This document shows positions 1 through 8,376 of a stretch of 48,901 bases of DNA, piece after piece. The notes below the pieces were generated by a model. The model did no database searches and was not told the origin of the DNA. It saw only the letters and a program-made list of their open reading frames with translations. How positions within the stretch are numbered: position 1 is the stretch's first letter; the number at the start of each line of letters is the position of its first letter. Source of the DNA: Cryomorpha ignava (GTDB lineage: Bacteria > Bacteroidota > Bacteroidia > Flavobacteriales_D > Cryomorphaceae); assembly GCF_010686655.1 (NCBI RefSeq), contig NZ_JAAGVY010000039.1, positions 1-48,901 on the forward strand, read 5' to 3'. The position numbers and the translations under genes were made by a program.

Positions 1-530
1 AAAAAAGCCTAAAGCTGCGAAGCAGATTTATAGCTTGATTCCCTTATCGGATAAGGAAGGATCATTCGACCGAAGGGAGAATAATCCTAAAAGGTTGATT
101 GAAATAAAAAAGCCTAAAGCTGCGAAGCAGATTTATAGCTTGATTCCCTTATCGGATAAGGAAGGATCATTCGACCGAAGGGAGAATAATCCTTTTTAGC
201 CGCTAGCTGCAACATTCCTATTTCCAAATACAAAATTCACTGCACGAAATAAGTTTTAAAATGAAAAAAGCCTAAAGCTGCGAAGCAGATTTATAGCTTG
301 ATTCCCTTATCGGATAAGGAAGGATCATTCGACCGAAGGGAGAATAATCCTTTTTAGCCGCTAGCCGCTAGCCGCTAGCCGCTAGCTGCAACATTCCTAT
401 TTCCAAATACAAAATTCACTGCACGAAATAAGTTTTAAAATGAAAAAAGCCCAAAGCTGCGAAGCAGATTTAAAGCTTGATTCCCTTATCGGATAATGAA
501 GGATCATTCGACCAGAGGGAGAATAATCCT
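1..530. repeat. Array of four 88-bp structured repeats
   Basis: Four copies of an 88-base unit lie at 1-88, 106-193, 264-351 and 443-530. The first three are identical or nearly so; the fourth has several substitutions. Copies 2 and 3 are each followed by the same spacer (194-263 and 352-442), so 106-442 is really a tandem duplication of unit plus spacer. Each unit holds a small CTGC/GCAG hairpin, a tight palindrome CCTTATC-G-GATAAGG, and a terminal hairpin with arms AGGAT-C-ATTC and GAAT-A-ATCCT around a loop GACCGAAGGGA (58-88 in copy 1). No coding sense is apparent. It resembles REP-type intergenic elements. Whether it continues upstream cannot be seen because the window begins inside it. 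Confidence 0.9.
356..383. repeat. Four-copy 7-bp microrepeat (AGCCGCT)
   Basis: The heptamer AGCCGCT is repeated four times in tandem here. The otherwise matching spacer at 194-263 has one copy, which explains why this spacer is 21 bases longer. It looks like slippage expansion inside the repeat array. Confidence 0.9.
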
Positions 531-784
531 TTTTTGCTCCAAGCCGAAAGCTGCAAGCCACTAACCTCGACAATGAGAATGTTTTTAGGTTAATTCCAAG
601 AATTACATTTTTTGAATTTAAAAAAAGTAAATCTGCAATCTGAAAATATAAAAAAGACAATATATTGAGAGGCCAAGTGAAATATCTATCCGCATTGTAG
701 ATACCGCTTACGTATGCATTCCCGATGTTCGACGGAGCAGCACTTTAGGAGAGTAGTGATAGACTTTATAAGCTCAACGCATAA
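531..784. other. Non-coding stretch between repeat array and tsaC/sua5
   Basis: AT-rich, with no convincing ORF. A degenerate echo of the repeat spacer (AAGCCGAAAGCTGCAAG) follows the last repeat copy at about 540-557. I see nothing else I can name. Confidence 0.5.
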
Positions 785-814
785 TTGCAAATTGCCCAAT
801 CAAATCTATCTTTG
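785..814 (+). promoter_or_regulatory. Bacteroidota-type promoter of the threonylcarbamoyl-AMP synthase gene
   Basis: A TTG at 785-787 is followed after exactly 19 bases by TATCTTTG at 807-814. This fits the Bacteroidota primary-sigma pattern (-33 TTTG/TTG, N19, -7 TAnnTTTG). It would give a short leader before the ATG at 833, and it argues against the alternative TTG start at 785. Confidence 0.7.
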
Positions 815-832
815 CATTCACTAAAAAAACAA

Positions 833-1783
833 ATGCAAACAGAAATAGGGACCGACCTCAACCTAAGCGCCAAACTTCTCAAAAGCGGAAAGTTGGTAGC
901 TATTCCCACTGAAACGGTCTACGGACTTGCAGCCAATGGTTACGACTCTAAAGCCGTTACGGGTATTTTTGAAGCGAAAGGTCGTCCGCATTTCGATCCG
1001 CTTATTCTGCATATTGGTGATATCGCCCAACTGGATTCTCTTACCCTTAGTTTTCCTGAAAAGGCTAAAAAACTGGCAGAAGTTTTCTGGCCTGGACCCT
1101 TAACGCTTATTCTTCCCAAATCAGACTTAGTTCCCGATCTCGTTTCTTCCGGATTGTCAACTGTTGGAATACGAATGCCGCGACACGAAATGACCTTGGA
1201 TCTATTAAAGTCTATCGACTTCCCCTTGGCGGCACCCAGTGCTAATCCTTTCGGGTATATAAGCCCAACCAGTGCCGGGCATGTGATGGATCAATTGAGC
1301 GGTAAAATCGATTACATTTTAGATGGAGGAGAGTGCTCGGTAGGATTGGAATCTACGATTGTTTCATTCCCGGAAGGTGAAGCCGTAATATTGAGAAAAG
1401 GAGGCATACCCATTGAAGATATTGAGTCGGTAATTGGCGAGGTAGCTGTGCAAACCACAGGCAGCTCAAACCCCGCTGCACCGGGCATGTTGGTCTCGCA
1501 TTACGCTCCCCGAACACCGCTCCTATTCGGTGATATTAAATCGCTTATGGCCGAAAATAAAAATAGAAATTTTGCAGTTTTGGGTTTTTCTGAAACACAT
1601 GGACAACCCGGAGAGGCCCTGAGCAAAGCAGGTGATTTGAGAGAAGCAGCGCAAAATTTATTTTCCTCATTGCGAAGGCTGGATACTGAAAATTACGAAC
1701 TCATTCTCGCCGAGTCTATGCCCGAAACCGGTTTGGGTGTAGCTATAAACGACAGGCTACGTCGTGCAGAACAGCGGAATTAA
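833..1783 (+). CDS. L-threonylcarbamoyladenylate synthase (Sua5/YwlC/YrdC family)
   Basis: It makes threonylcarbamoyl-AMP from threonine, bicarbonate and ATP, the first step of t6A modification of tRNAs that read ANN codons, in the cytoplasm. The 316-residue protein has the YrdC fold in its first ~200 residues (IPTETVYGLAANG, a KGRP-type motif, SANPFGY-like segment, SVGLESTIV) and a C-terminal Sua5 domain joined by a linker with PGMLVSHYAP. This is the long, two-domain Sua5 form rather than the short TsaC. The ATG at 833 is chosen because a good promoter overlaps the upstream in-frame TTG. The gene converges on the DUF2490 gene, and their stop codons overlap by 4 bases. Assignment is firm. 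Confidence 0.95.
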   Translation: MQTEIGTDLNLSAKLLKSGKLVAIPTETVYGLAANGYDSKAVTGIFEAKGRPHFDPLILHIGDIAQLDSLTLSFPEKAKKLAEVFWPGPLTLILPKSDLVPDLVSSGLSTVGIRMPRHEMTLDLLKSIDFPLAAPSANPFGYISPTSAGHVMDQLSGKIDYILDGGECSVGLESTIVSFPEGEAVILRKGGIPIEDIESVIGEVAVQTTGSSNPAAPGMLVSHYAPRTPLLFGDIKSLMAENKNRNFAVLGFSETHGQPGEALSKAGDLREAAQNLFSSLRRLDTENYELILAESMPETGLGVAINDRLRRAEQRN

Positions 1784-2496
1784 AAACCGAGCAGTAAGCC
1801 TTGACTTCCAAAATTAAAGTCCATTCCTACCACAAAGAGTTGGGTAAGCTCCAAAACATTCCAGTGCCTGCTAGTCATCAGGTATAAATCCAGCACTCTG
1901 TTTCGCGCAAGCAATACATCTACTCCCAACTTAATTCTATGTCGGTCAAAACCCTGGTAAGCAGGCTCGCGTGCATCGCGAATCAAAAAACGAATATCTA
2001 AGGATACATATGGCTCGAATTTTCTATTAATCTTATAATTCACTTTAGATGTGTTTCGAAGATCCCAAGCGGGAGAAAATCCATATTCTGCAGAATAGTT
2101 GATGGTTCTTACCTCACTTTGTATTCTGGATCTGTTGGTAAATGTAAATCGTTGTTGATATCCGCGCAAAACCAAATCGCCCATAACCCTGTGGCGATGA
2201 CCAAAAACTCCATCCCCTGTCTTGTTCAATATAAAGCGATAATTCAAACCAAAACGAAGCCATTGTCTTAATTCATAGTCGAGTGAAAATGTGGTATAAG
2301 ATTTACCTACCTGCGTGGCATTTTCTTCAAGTCTAAACTCCTGTTCTATCGAAAAATCAATATCTTTTGATACATCTTTATTGAATGTTCCTGCAATCCA
2401 AACCCCAAAATCATTGGTAAGTTGTCCATAGGCAAGCGATGCGAAGAAAAATACCACTACTGATATTACAAGCTTGAGTTTATTTGTCTTTTCCAT
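1780..2496 (-). CDS. DUF2490 family envelope protein
   Basis: A 238-residue secreted protein with a signal peptide (cleavage expected near SLAYGQ, about residue 25). The rest is full of alternating aromatic and polar residues, typical of a small outer-membrane beta-barrel. The pattern (DFGVWIAGTFNKD, EQEFRLEEN, LRFGLNYRFI, RHRIKLGVDVLL) and the ending in GLLLGF fit DUF2490. It is last in the minus-strand cluster and overlaps the DUF4956 gene by 17 bases, so it is probably co-translated. DUF2490 proteins have no established function. Its place behind VTC and DUF4956 suggests an outer-membrane partner of that system; that is inference. Confidence 0.8.
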   Translation of the reverse strand: MEKTNKLKLVISVVVFFFASLAYGQLTNDFGVWIAGTFNKDVSKDIDFSIEQEFRLEENATQVGKSYTTFSLDYELRQWLRFGLNYRFILNKTGDGVFGHRHRVMGDLVLRGYQQRFTFTNRSRIQSEVRTINYSAEYGFSPAWDLRNTSKVNYKINRKFEPYVSLDIRFLIRDAREPAYQGFDRHRIKLGVDVLLARNRVLDLYLMTSRHWNVLELTQLFVVGMDFNFGSQGLLLGF

Positions 2497-3223
2497 CTAT
2501 GCCGCGGTAATATATTTTTAAGACGGCAGTATCGCGCAAAAAGTCGATTCGCTTTACATAAACTTTGTGGATATCGAGACCGGTACGTTGTTTTAAATCA
2601 TTTATCAACTCGATATTACTTCCGGGCTTTATCAATTCAATCTTCTCATATTCAACCACTTTGACAAACTCAGGTTTGAAAAGGAGATTCCCTTCAATTA
2701 AGAATGCAAGAAGTAAAATTATAGAATTGATAAGGGCTATTTCAATCCAGGTTCCCATATTAATGGAAGTGATAAGACCGAAAGTTATCGAGATAAAAAG
2801 ATAAGTCATATCTCTGGCCGATATGTCTTCGGTACGATACCTAAGCATGGCAAAGATGGCAAACAACCCAAAAGCGGCACCAATGCTAAAACCGGAATTG
2901 GAAGTAAGAAGAGTGGCGATTATAAAGATCAATAAATTGAACATGAAAAAGGTGAAGAAATAATCGCGTTGGGCATAGATTCTATAATATATAAACCTGA
3001 TAAGCAAAATCATACTTAGCAAGTCAATAACCATACGCACAAAAAAGTCGAGCGTAAAAACATCGAGTCGAAATGCAAAGAAGTCGGTAGACGTCGAATT
3101 AATTGTGGCTTCCTGTAGTACATCTACTGGTGGGAGTTGCCCAATTGCACCAATCGCGGTGAGTAATAATACGATCACAGTCGTCACTTTTTTAATGGCA
3201 ACCATTTCAATGATTTTCTTCAT
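2480..3223 (-). CDS. DUF4956 membrane protein
   Basis: A 247-residue protein with an N-terminal signal or anchor and about four membrane segments between residues 55 and 175, followed by a soluble C-terminal domain. The conserved core GFSIGAAFGLFAIFAMLRYR at about residues 112-131 and the TEDISARDMTYLF segment after it are hallmarks of DUF4956. The start at 3223 overlaps the VTC stop by 17 bases; an alternative ATG at 3205 would begin just past that stop. DUF4956 genes are often beside VTC polymerase genes, as here, and may form a membrane partner or channel for that enzyme (inference). The family function is not established. Confidence 0.85.
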   Translation of the reverse strand: MKKIIEMVAIKKVTTVIVLLLTAIGAIGQLPPVDVLQEATINSTSTDFFAFRLDVFTLDFFVRMVIDLLSMILLIRFIYYRIYAQRDYFFTFFMFNLLIFIIATLLTSNSGFSIGAAFGLFAIFAMLRYRTEDISARDMTYLFISITFGLITSINMGTWIEIALINSIILLLAFLIEGNLLFKPEFVKVVEYEKIELIKPGSNIELINDLKQRTGLDIHKVYVKRIDFLRDTAVLKIYYRGIDGKDK

Positions 3224-3989
3224 GTATAATTTTTTCTAATCGTCTTAAAGCCATCTTAAAGCGATTTGATTTTAAGCTTGGTTTCAACATGGTAAGGGCC
3301 AGGCAATATTTGCTCATGGAAGCTTCGCCCATACGCAATTCTCTCAGTCTGGCTATAATGGGAGATGTGAATTTATGATCTTGTTTTACTTCTAGAATCA
3401 CTGCGCTCCCGAAGTCGGTTTCTTTATCATCTAATTTTGCTCTTATATTAAAGTCAAGAGAAAACCGCTCATCTCCGTCTTCGGCAATAAAAGCAATTCG
3501 GTGGTATTTAATGAATACTGATGGAACCAGACTTTTGGGATCTATATTCGTAATATTCTCCGAAAGAAATTCCATTCTCTCCATTTTTAGTGGAAAATTC
3601 AAATCAGCACATAGAATACGCGACTTGGCAGTACGCCCTTTATTGCTTTTGCGCTTTACTTCTAAAAATGTGGTGTGGGTGCGCGGATACGATCGGTATC
3701 TGATCTTATCACGGTTTAAAAATCCGCTGTGGTGCTTTCTGAAAAATAAGTAGTCTGCAGTATCAAAATAAAGCGAATCATAAGGCGATATAACTGATCC
3801 GGCAGCCTTAACAATTTTATAATCACCCTCTAAAGCTTTTAATACTTGGGGCACTTGGGAAATATGAAATGGAAATTTTCTATCAACACGATCCATTTGT
3901 GCGCCCTCTAAAAGGTCTTCAAGAGGCACTCGTTCAAAACCTTGGAGCGCTGCCATTAATTCAGATGAAATCAGTGCCGAATCATTCAT
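3207..3989 (-). CDS. VTC-domain polyphosphate polymerase
   Basis: A 260-residue protein of the VTC / triphosphate-tunnel superfamily, related to the catalytic domain of yeast Vtc4, which builds polyphosphate from ATP. Features seen: DRKFPF near the N-terminus (first basic strand), YDSLYFDT, the basic run RDKIRYRSYPR, FLEVKRKSNKGRTAKSR, and ILEVKQDHKF with an acidic metal-binding Glu. These alternating Lys/Arg/Glu strands line the tunnel in known members. The ATG at 3989 is chosen; a TTG 21 bases upstream is less likely. The start overlaps the upstream stop in an ATGAATGA arrangement, so translation is probably coupled. Enzyme class is clear; polymer and location are inferred from the family. 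Confidence 0.9.
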   Translation of the reverse strand: MNDSALISSELMAALQGFERVPLEDLLEGAQMDRVDRKFPFHISQVPQVLKALEGDYKIVKAAGSVISPYDSLYFDTADYLFFRKHHSGFLNRDKIRYRSYPRTHTTFLEVKRKSNKGRTAKSRILCADLNFPLKMERMEFLSENITNIDPKSLVPSVFIKYHRIAFIAEDGDERFSLDFNIRAKLDDKETDFGSAVILEVKQDHKFTSPIIARLRELRMGEASMSKYCLALTMLKPSLKSNRFKMALRRLEKIIHEENH

Positions 3990-4563
3990 AGGAATATGTT
4001 TTGATTTCAATCAATTCACCTGCGGCATTTACAGTGCGCTTTTCTTTTTTAAATCCCTTATTGTCGTACGAATAAGTTTCGGTTTGAACCAATTCTCCGT
4101 TTTTATCGGTCGTTGTTTCAGCCATTTCGTCTCCGTACTTATTGTATTCGTAAACCTTCTTTTCTTTCACTTCGCCTTTGCGGTTTAACTCGCTATCTTC
4201 CATCAAAATATCTTTTTCAAAAACATATACGTGGTGTTTATAGGCCGGCGTTTTTTCAATCCACTCCTTTTCTTGCGGTTCGTCTTTCAATTCCTCTACA
4301 AGTATTCCATTTTCATATCGGCGTATCTCACGTTTTTTAATATCGCCACTTTTTTGAAAATCAAGACGCTCTATCCATTCACCATCACTGTTATACGATT
4401 CTGTTTCAGAAATGTACGATTCGCTGGCTACACCGCCTTCATATTTTATAAGTGTTTCAATTTTTTTGGTAATGCCGTAGGTGCGCAATTTTTTCTTTGA
4501 CTGTGCGAAAGACACAATCCCAAAACTCAAAAAAAGAATGCATAAAATTGATCCTTTTTTCAT
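3982..4563 (-). CDS. Secreted protein with repetitive beta-strand motifs, unknown function
   Basis: I do not recognise a named family. The 193-residue product has a clear signal peptide (positive start, hydrophobic core, cleavage after FAQ near residue 21). The mature part repeats short strands of the type ETESYNSDGEWIERLDF, KVYEYNKYGDEMAE and ETYSYDNKGFKKEKR, reminiscent of the YD/RHS-like or MORN-like toast-rack repeats found in Bacteroidota secreted proteins. It overlaps the lipoprotein gene upstream by 4 bases (ATGA) and the VTC gene downstream by 8, so it belongs to the same transcript. A periplasmic or surface accessory role in that system is a guess. Confidence 0.75.
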   Translation of the reverse strand: MKKGSILCILFLSFGIVSFAQSKKKLRTYGITKKIETLIKYEGGVASESYISETESYNSDGEWIERLDFQKSGDIKKREIRRYENGILVEELKDEPQEKEWIEKTPAYKHHVYVFEKDILMEDSELNRKGEVKEKKVYEYNKYGDEMAETTTDKNGELVQTETYSYDNKGFKKEKRTVNAAGELIEIKTYSYE

Positions 4564-4946
4564 CTGATAACTTCGATAGTTTCGGTTATCACATTTTGTT
4601 TCTTTTCTGTGATTTCCAAATTTTTAATAATTGCTTCGTTTTGTCCCGGCACATCGCAATTTTCAGAAAGTGCATATACCTGATACTTACCTTTGCGTAA
4701 ATATGGAAACCAGAAAGTTCCATCTGGCCCCGTTCGCACCCGCTCGAAATAGGAAGGATCATCGCCGGCTATGATATAAACTTCCTCATCTATGCCGTAA
4801 TATTCGTCGCGCAATTCAGAGCAGTTGCCATTGTATTCTAAAACGTAAACCTTGCCTGTAATAGATGCTTGACCGCCTTCTCCGGGTTCCTTAGAGCAAC
4901 CCATAAGAGTCAGACAAATCACTAGTGTGAAATAAATATTTTTCAA
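4560..4946 (-). CDS. Small lipoprotein with a carboxypeptidase-regulatory-like fold
   Basis: A 128-residue lipoprotein starting at a TTG: this gives the classic signal MKNIYFTLVICLTLMGC with the lipidated Cys at residue 17. A longer TTG start at 4973 lies inside a likely -7 box. The mature part has a transthyretin/CNA-B-like outline: ITGKVYVLEYNG, then TGPDGTFWFPYLRKGKYQVYA, where a Gly-containing turn precedes the YQVYA strand. Such domains usually act as stalks or in protein contact. It heads the inner, tightly overlapping part of the operon and stops 4 bases into the next gene. Function unknown. Confidence 0.75.
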   Translation of the reverse strand: MKNIYFTLVICLTLMGCSKEPGEGGQASITGKVYVLEYNGNCSELRDEYYGIDEEVYIIAGDDPSYFERVRTGPDGTFWFPYLRKGKYQVYALSENCDVPGQNEAIIKNLEITEKKQNVITETIEVIR

Positions 4947-4970
4947 ATTAAAGATTAATTGCAGTTTGGG

Positions 4971-5001
4971 CAAATATCGTAAAGTTAAAGGAATAGGTAA
5001 A
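4971..5001 (-). promoter_or_regulatory. Possible promoter of the lipoprotein-VTC-DUF4956 operon
   Basis: On the minus strand GATATTTG (4971-4978) is one base off TAnnTTTG, and TTTA (4998-5001) lies 19 bases upstream, one base off TTTG. It would give an 18-base or so leader to the TTG start at 4946. Both boxes are imperfect. Confidence 0.4.
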
Positions 5002-5035
5002 GAATACTTAACACGAAATTAATAATTCGTTAAAA

Positions 5036-8000
5036 TTAGCGGACAAGGACAATTGTACCGGCTTTTTCTGTAATTTCTTTTGTTACAGTATCTACATATC
5101 TTATAAAATACGCGTAAATACCGGGAGGTGCGTAGTAGCCTCCGCCATCTTTACTTCCATTCCATCCTTTGGTAATGTCTTCGGTATAAAACATTTCCTG
5201 ACCCCAGCGGCTCATTATCGACAACCGAAAATCGTCTACATCGATTTCGCGTGCATATGCCTTAAAAAGATCGTTTACCCCATCGCCATTTGGCGTAAAG
5301 CTTGTAGGAACCCACACCGCGTGCAACCGCTCTTTAAAATGGGCGACAAGCTTGGTAGATGATGCCATTGTATAATTCTGATAAGGCACATCTTCGTCAG
5401 TTATTGGGAAACCATAAACTACCTCCCAACGATCGAAAGCGTACTTGCCACGATCTATTGCTTCTATAATAAATTTTTTATGGCCAAGTTGCTGTCGTTG
5501 ATATGGAAAGGCGGTAACAATTGTATCTGGCAACTTTACCCAACCCACATTACGCGGTTCGGTATCAATTATCAAGGGATAGTTTGGCAGCTCCACATAG
5601 TTGGCAATTACTAAATCAGGACCCGAGAAAGTCATTTCCACATTGGCTGTATTCTCATCGGGATCAGGAACAGCAGAGAGCGTATACCAATGGCTAAACT
5701 CGTAGAATTCTTTAATAGGCGCTGTTGAAATTTTTATAGGAGTATTTCCTTGCAAAACGAGTGTTTGTTCGAGTTCTTCGAGGGTTTCATCACCTACCTT
5801 TATTTGTGCCACATCGGGTGGGCTCACGTCAAAAGTTACGTCGTATATAATTTCGAAGAAGTGAGCTGTAAGCGTGCCATTTTCATCGAGACTAAATTCT
5901 ACCGGATTAGAATTTGAAGTTCCATTAAGGACAAAATCTGCTGTCCAGTTTTCAAATCCCCAGCCATCAATAGCTTGGCCCGATGCCTCATTAAGCGCAC
6001 CTCCTGCAATAGTTACCGTTGCCGGAAAGGTGTCGTATAGGGTACCGTTAAGCGTGATCGTTCCTGAATTAGGAGGGGCAACATTCAGCGAAAGCGTATA
6101 TTCAACATCTGGCACAAAGTGAGCCACCAGGGTATCGTTTGCTGTAAAGGTTACTACAATTTCCTCGTTGAGCTCATCGGGTGTAAAAGCCGTTCCGTTC
6201 GATGTCCAGTGCGAAAAAGTAAACCCGTCATTTTCGTCCGCATCAAATGGCGCGTTAATACCACCAAAATACGTTGCCGTAAAAGGAAAGTCTGAAATAT
6301 CCATTGACGAGGTTTGAATAATTCCTCCTTCGGGCGGATCGGCCATTAGCGTAATTTCATAAGGGCCATCCAGCTCGGGATAACAATCCAGAAAGCCATC
6401 GTTTATCACCGCGCACCTTTCCTCAATAAAATCGTGAATATCCTGAACATTCTGCTGCCATTCGGCCATATTGCCTCCCCAGCGAGCTATATGAGCTGGC
6501 ATTTCGGGTTCAATTAATGCCACCAAACTATCGAGATGGCTGTGCATAAATTCGCAAGTAAAAAAATTGCCCGACAAATCAGAGTAGCGATTGATATAAT
6601 CGGCAAAAAATTCTTCATTAGTCAAAAGTGCATTCCAAATAGGTACATGTCCCTGACCTCCGGGATTTCCCAAAGATTCGGGATTGCACGGATCGGCATT
6701 TGCCGACTGATCTGGAATTCCGGTAAAATTTACATAATGCCCAAAAGTGGCATCCATATCCCAAAGAATGTAGCGCCATTTTTTCTTATCGCCATCCGGA
6801 TTTCTTCCACGCCACCAACCGGTATTCCAGTTAAGCCAGTCAGAACAAACAGTATATGAATTTAAAATAAAATAATCTATTAGGCTACCTGTATTATACA
6901 AACCTTTTACGTATTGATAATTAGTCTGATCAGACATATCGTTGGCCAAAATATAATCGCGTAAATCGTTCCAATCATCGGCAGATCCATACTCTTCCCA
7001 AGTACCTCCCCAGGTTTTAAGGAAATCAACATCGCCAGTTCCCTGATCGTAATAATGATCTGTAAAATCCAGATCATCAACCTTTTCTCTAATTTCATAC
7101 ACCCCCCAGTACTGCCCATTTACATACATTACGCAGGGTTCATACGTACGCTCATCCATGCGTAAGTCTGCCACTTGCGAGAGTGATTGAACGTATGCAT
7201 CGCGAATATGTGCACCCCCATCTTCGAATGGGTAATTGTCACTCGCTGCAGCTTTTAAAATCAGACGTTGATATCCATTTCGATCTTTTGAAGGAAAAAT
7301 AGGGTAGTCTAACTCGTTTCCATATCCGAATTCGTCTTGAGTAATGTAATCAACTCCTCTTTGATCGTAAGCCCATGAGTCATTTCCGTGCTCATTGTAT
7401 TCTCCTCCGGCTTCCGCCAATAAAACTCCGTTTTTATCAAACAATTCAAAGTGCCCTACCGGCTCTATCTGGGTTCCATTCACCAATACCTCCACTTGAT
7501 TGCCACTTATGGAAACAATGGGAATTTGGTGCGTATTATTCACGAAATAGGTATTTGTTTCAACAAATCCCGGAGGTGTATTGGGGTCATTGCTTATTGC
7601 TCTTGCTCTTAATACAGTAGTAGCACTAATATCAATAGGGCCTGTATAAAGAGGCGAAGCAGCAATCGGCACACTCCCATTAGTTGTGTAGTGAATATCA
7701 ACCAGAGCAGAAGCGCCTGTAATCGTAACTGACACCGAACCAGTATAATAGCCTGGATCTGTATCTATTGATACTTCGGGATATTCATTTCGGGCATCCG
7801 CATTCGCAGCTCCTGGAGTCGGCGTTGTGAAAACACTCCATGTATTTGCTCCATCTGTAGTTCTGCCACGCGAATGATTTGTTTGATTTGGCGTAAGAAG
7901 AAGGTAGGAATCTACAATAGTACCACCCGCATCAGAGAGCACCGCCCCTTCTTGTTTTGCCTGCGTAATTTTAAAGTCTGCGTGAACATTCCCGCCAACA

Positions 8001-8299
8001 AACTCGCCACGGCCTGATGCATAAATCAACAAATATCCATTAGCCGGCACAGAAACACCTGCAGGAATCGACCACTTCATGGGTTCAAGCTCATTGTCGC
8101 TAAGAAAATAACCATCAAGGCTAAATGCGGTGGCAGAGGTATTATACAACTCAATCCAATCTTCGTAATCACCGTAATTATCTACTGTACCGCCACCGGC
8201 AAAATTTGCGGCACTCACCTCATTGATAACTACTTGAGCATACGATTCGAAAGATATAAAGCCCAGAAAAAAGGCGAGAATCAAAATTTTGGTTTTCAT
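5036..8299 (-). CDS. Secreted CotH-kinase protein with lamin-tail, InlB-like repeats and T9SS type B sorting domain
   Basis: A 1087-residue surface protein. In order: signal peptide (1-21); lamin-tail domain (about 22-165, with the typical INEVSAAN and YEDWIELYN motifs); a chitobiase-like Ig domain (about 172-255); a CotH kinase-like region (about 260-640, with RLILKAAASDNYP, YWGVYEIREKVD and YILWDMDATFG); three or four divergent InlB-B-type repeats (about 660-980, FSHWTSNG, FENWTADF, FSHWYTLS, FDRWEVVY); and the gliding-motility type B sorting domain (VPTSFTPNGDGVNDLFKAY through the end). CotH of Bacillus is an atypical spore-coat protein kinase; the Asp-Met-Asp motif is the likely metal site. 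It is upstream of, and on the same strand as, VTC and DUF4956. Domain calls are confident; substrate unknown. Confidence 0.9.
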   Translation of the reverse strand: MKTKILILAFFLGFISFESYAQVVINEVSAANFAGGGTVDNYGDYEDWIELYNTSATAFSLDGYFLSDNELEPMKWSIPAGVSVPANGYLLIYASGRGEFVGGNVHADFKITQAKQEGAVLSDAGGTIVDSYLLLTPNQTNHSRGRTTDGANTWSVFTTPTPGAANADARNEYPEVSIDTDPGYYTGSVSVTITGASALVDIHYTTNGSVPIAASPLYTGPIDISATTVLRARAISNDPNTPPGFVETNTYFVNNTHQIPIVSISGNQVEVLVNGTQIEPVGHFELFDKNGVLLAEAGGEYNEHGNDSWAYDQRGVDYITQDEFGYGNELDYPIFPSKDRNGYQRLILKAAASDNYPFEDGGAHIRDAYVQSLSQVADLRMDERTYEPCVMYVNGQYWGVYEIREKVDDLDFTDHYYDQGTGDVDFLKTWGGTWEEYGSADDWNDLRDYILANDMSDQTNYQYVKGLYNTGSLIDYFILNSYTVCSDWLNWNTGWWRGRNPDGDKKKWRYILWDMDATFGHYVNFTGIPDQSANADPCNPESLGNPGGQGHVPIWNALLTNEEFFADYINRYSDLSGNFFTCEFMHSHLDSLVALIEPEMPAHIARWGGNMAEWQQNVQDIHDFIEERCAVINDGFLDCYPELDGPYEITLMADPPEGGIIQTSSMDISDFPFTATYFGGINAPFDADENDGFTFSHWTSNGTAFTPDELNEEIVVTFTANDTLVAHFVPDVEYTLSLNVAPPNSGTITLNGTLYDTFPATVTIAGGALNEASGQAIDGWGFENWTADFVLNGTSNSNPVEFSLDENGTLTAHFFEIIYDVTFDVSPPDVAQIKVGDETLEELEQTLVLQGNTPIKISTAPIKEFYEFSHWYTLSAVPDPDENTANVEMTFSGPDLVIANYVELPNYPLIIDTEPRNVGWVKLPDTIVTAFPYQRQQLGHKKFIIEAIDRGKYAFDRWEVVYGFPITDEDVPYQNYTMASSTKLVAHFKERLHAVWVPTSFTPNGDGVNDLFKAYAREIDVDDFRLSIMSRWGQEMFYTEDITKGWNGSKDGGGYYAPPGIYAYFIRYVDTVTKEITEKAGTIVLVR

Positions 8300-8376
8300 A
8301 AGCAGGCTTCGGTAAAAAATAAAATTGCAGGTTTCGGGTTATTGACGTCGAAATCTAGCAAAAAGTTGTATGGAAA

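Noticed and set aside
1-530. CRISPR array
   Set aside because: Units are 88 bases, too long for CRISPR repeats, the sequences between them are themselves repeated, and no cas gene is near.
397-660. Minus-strand ORF of 87 codons
   Set aside because: Runs through the repeat array and AT-rich flank with no motif, promoter or protein-like composition.
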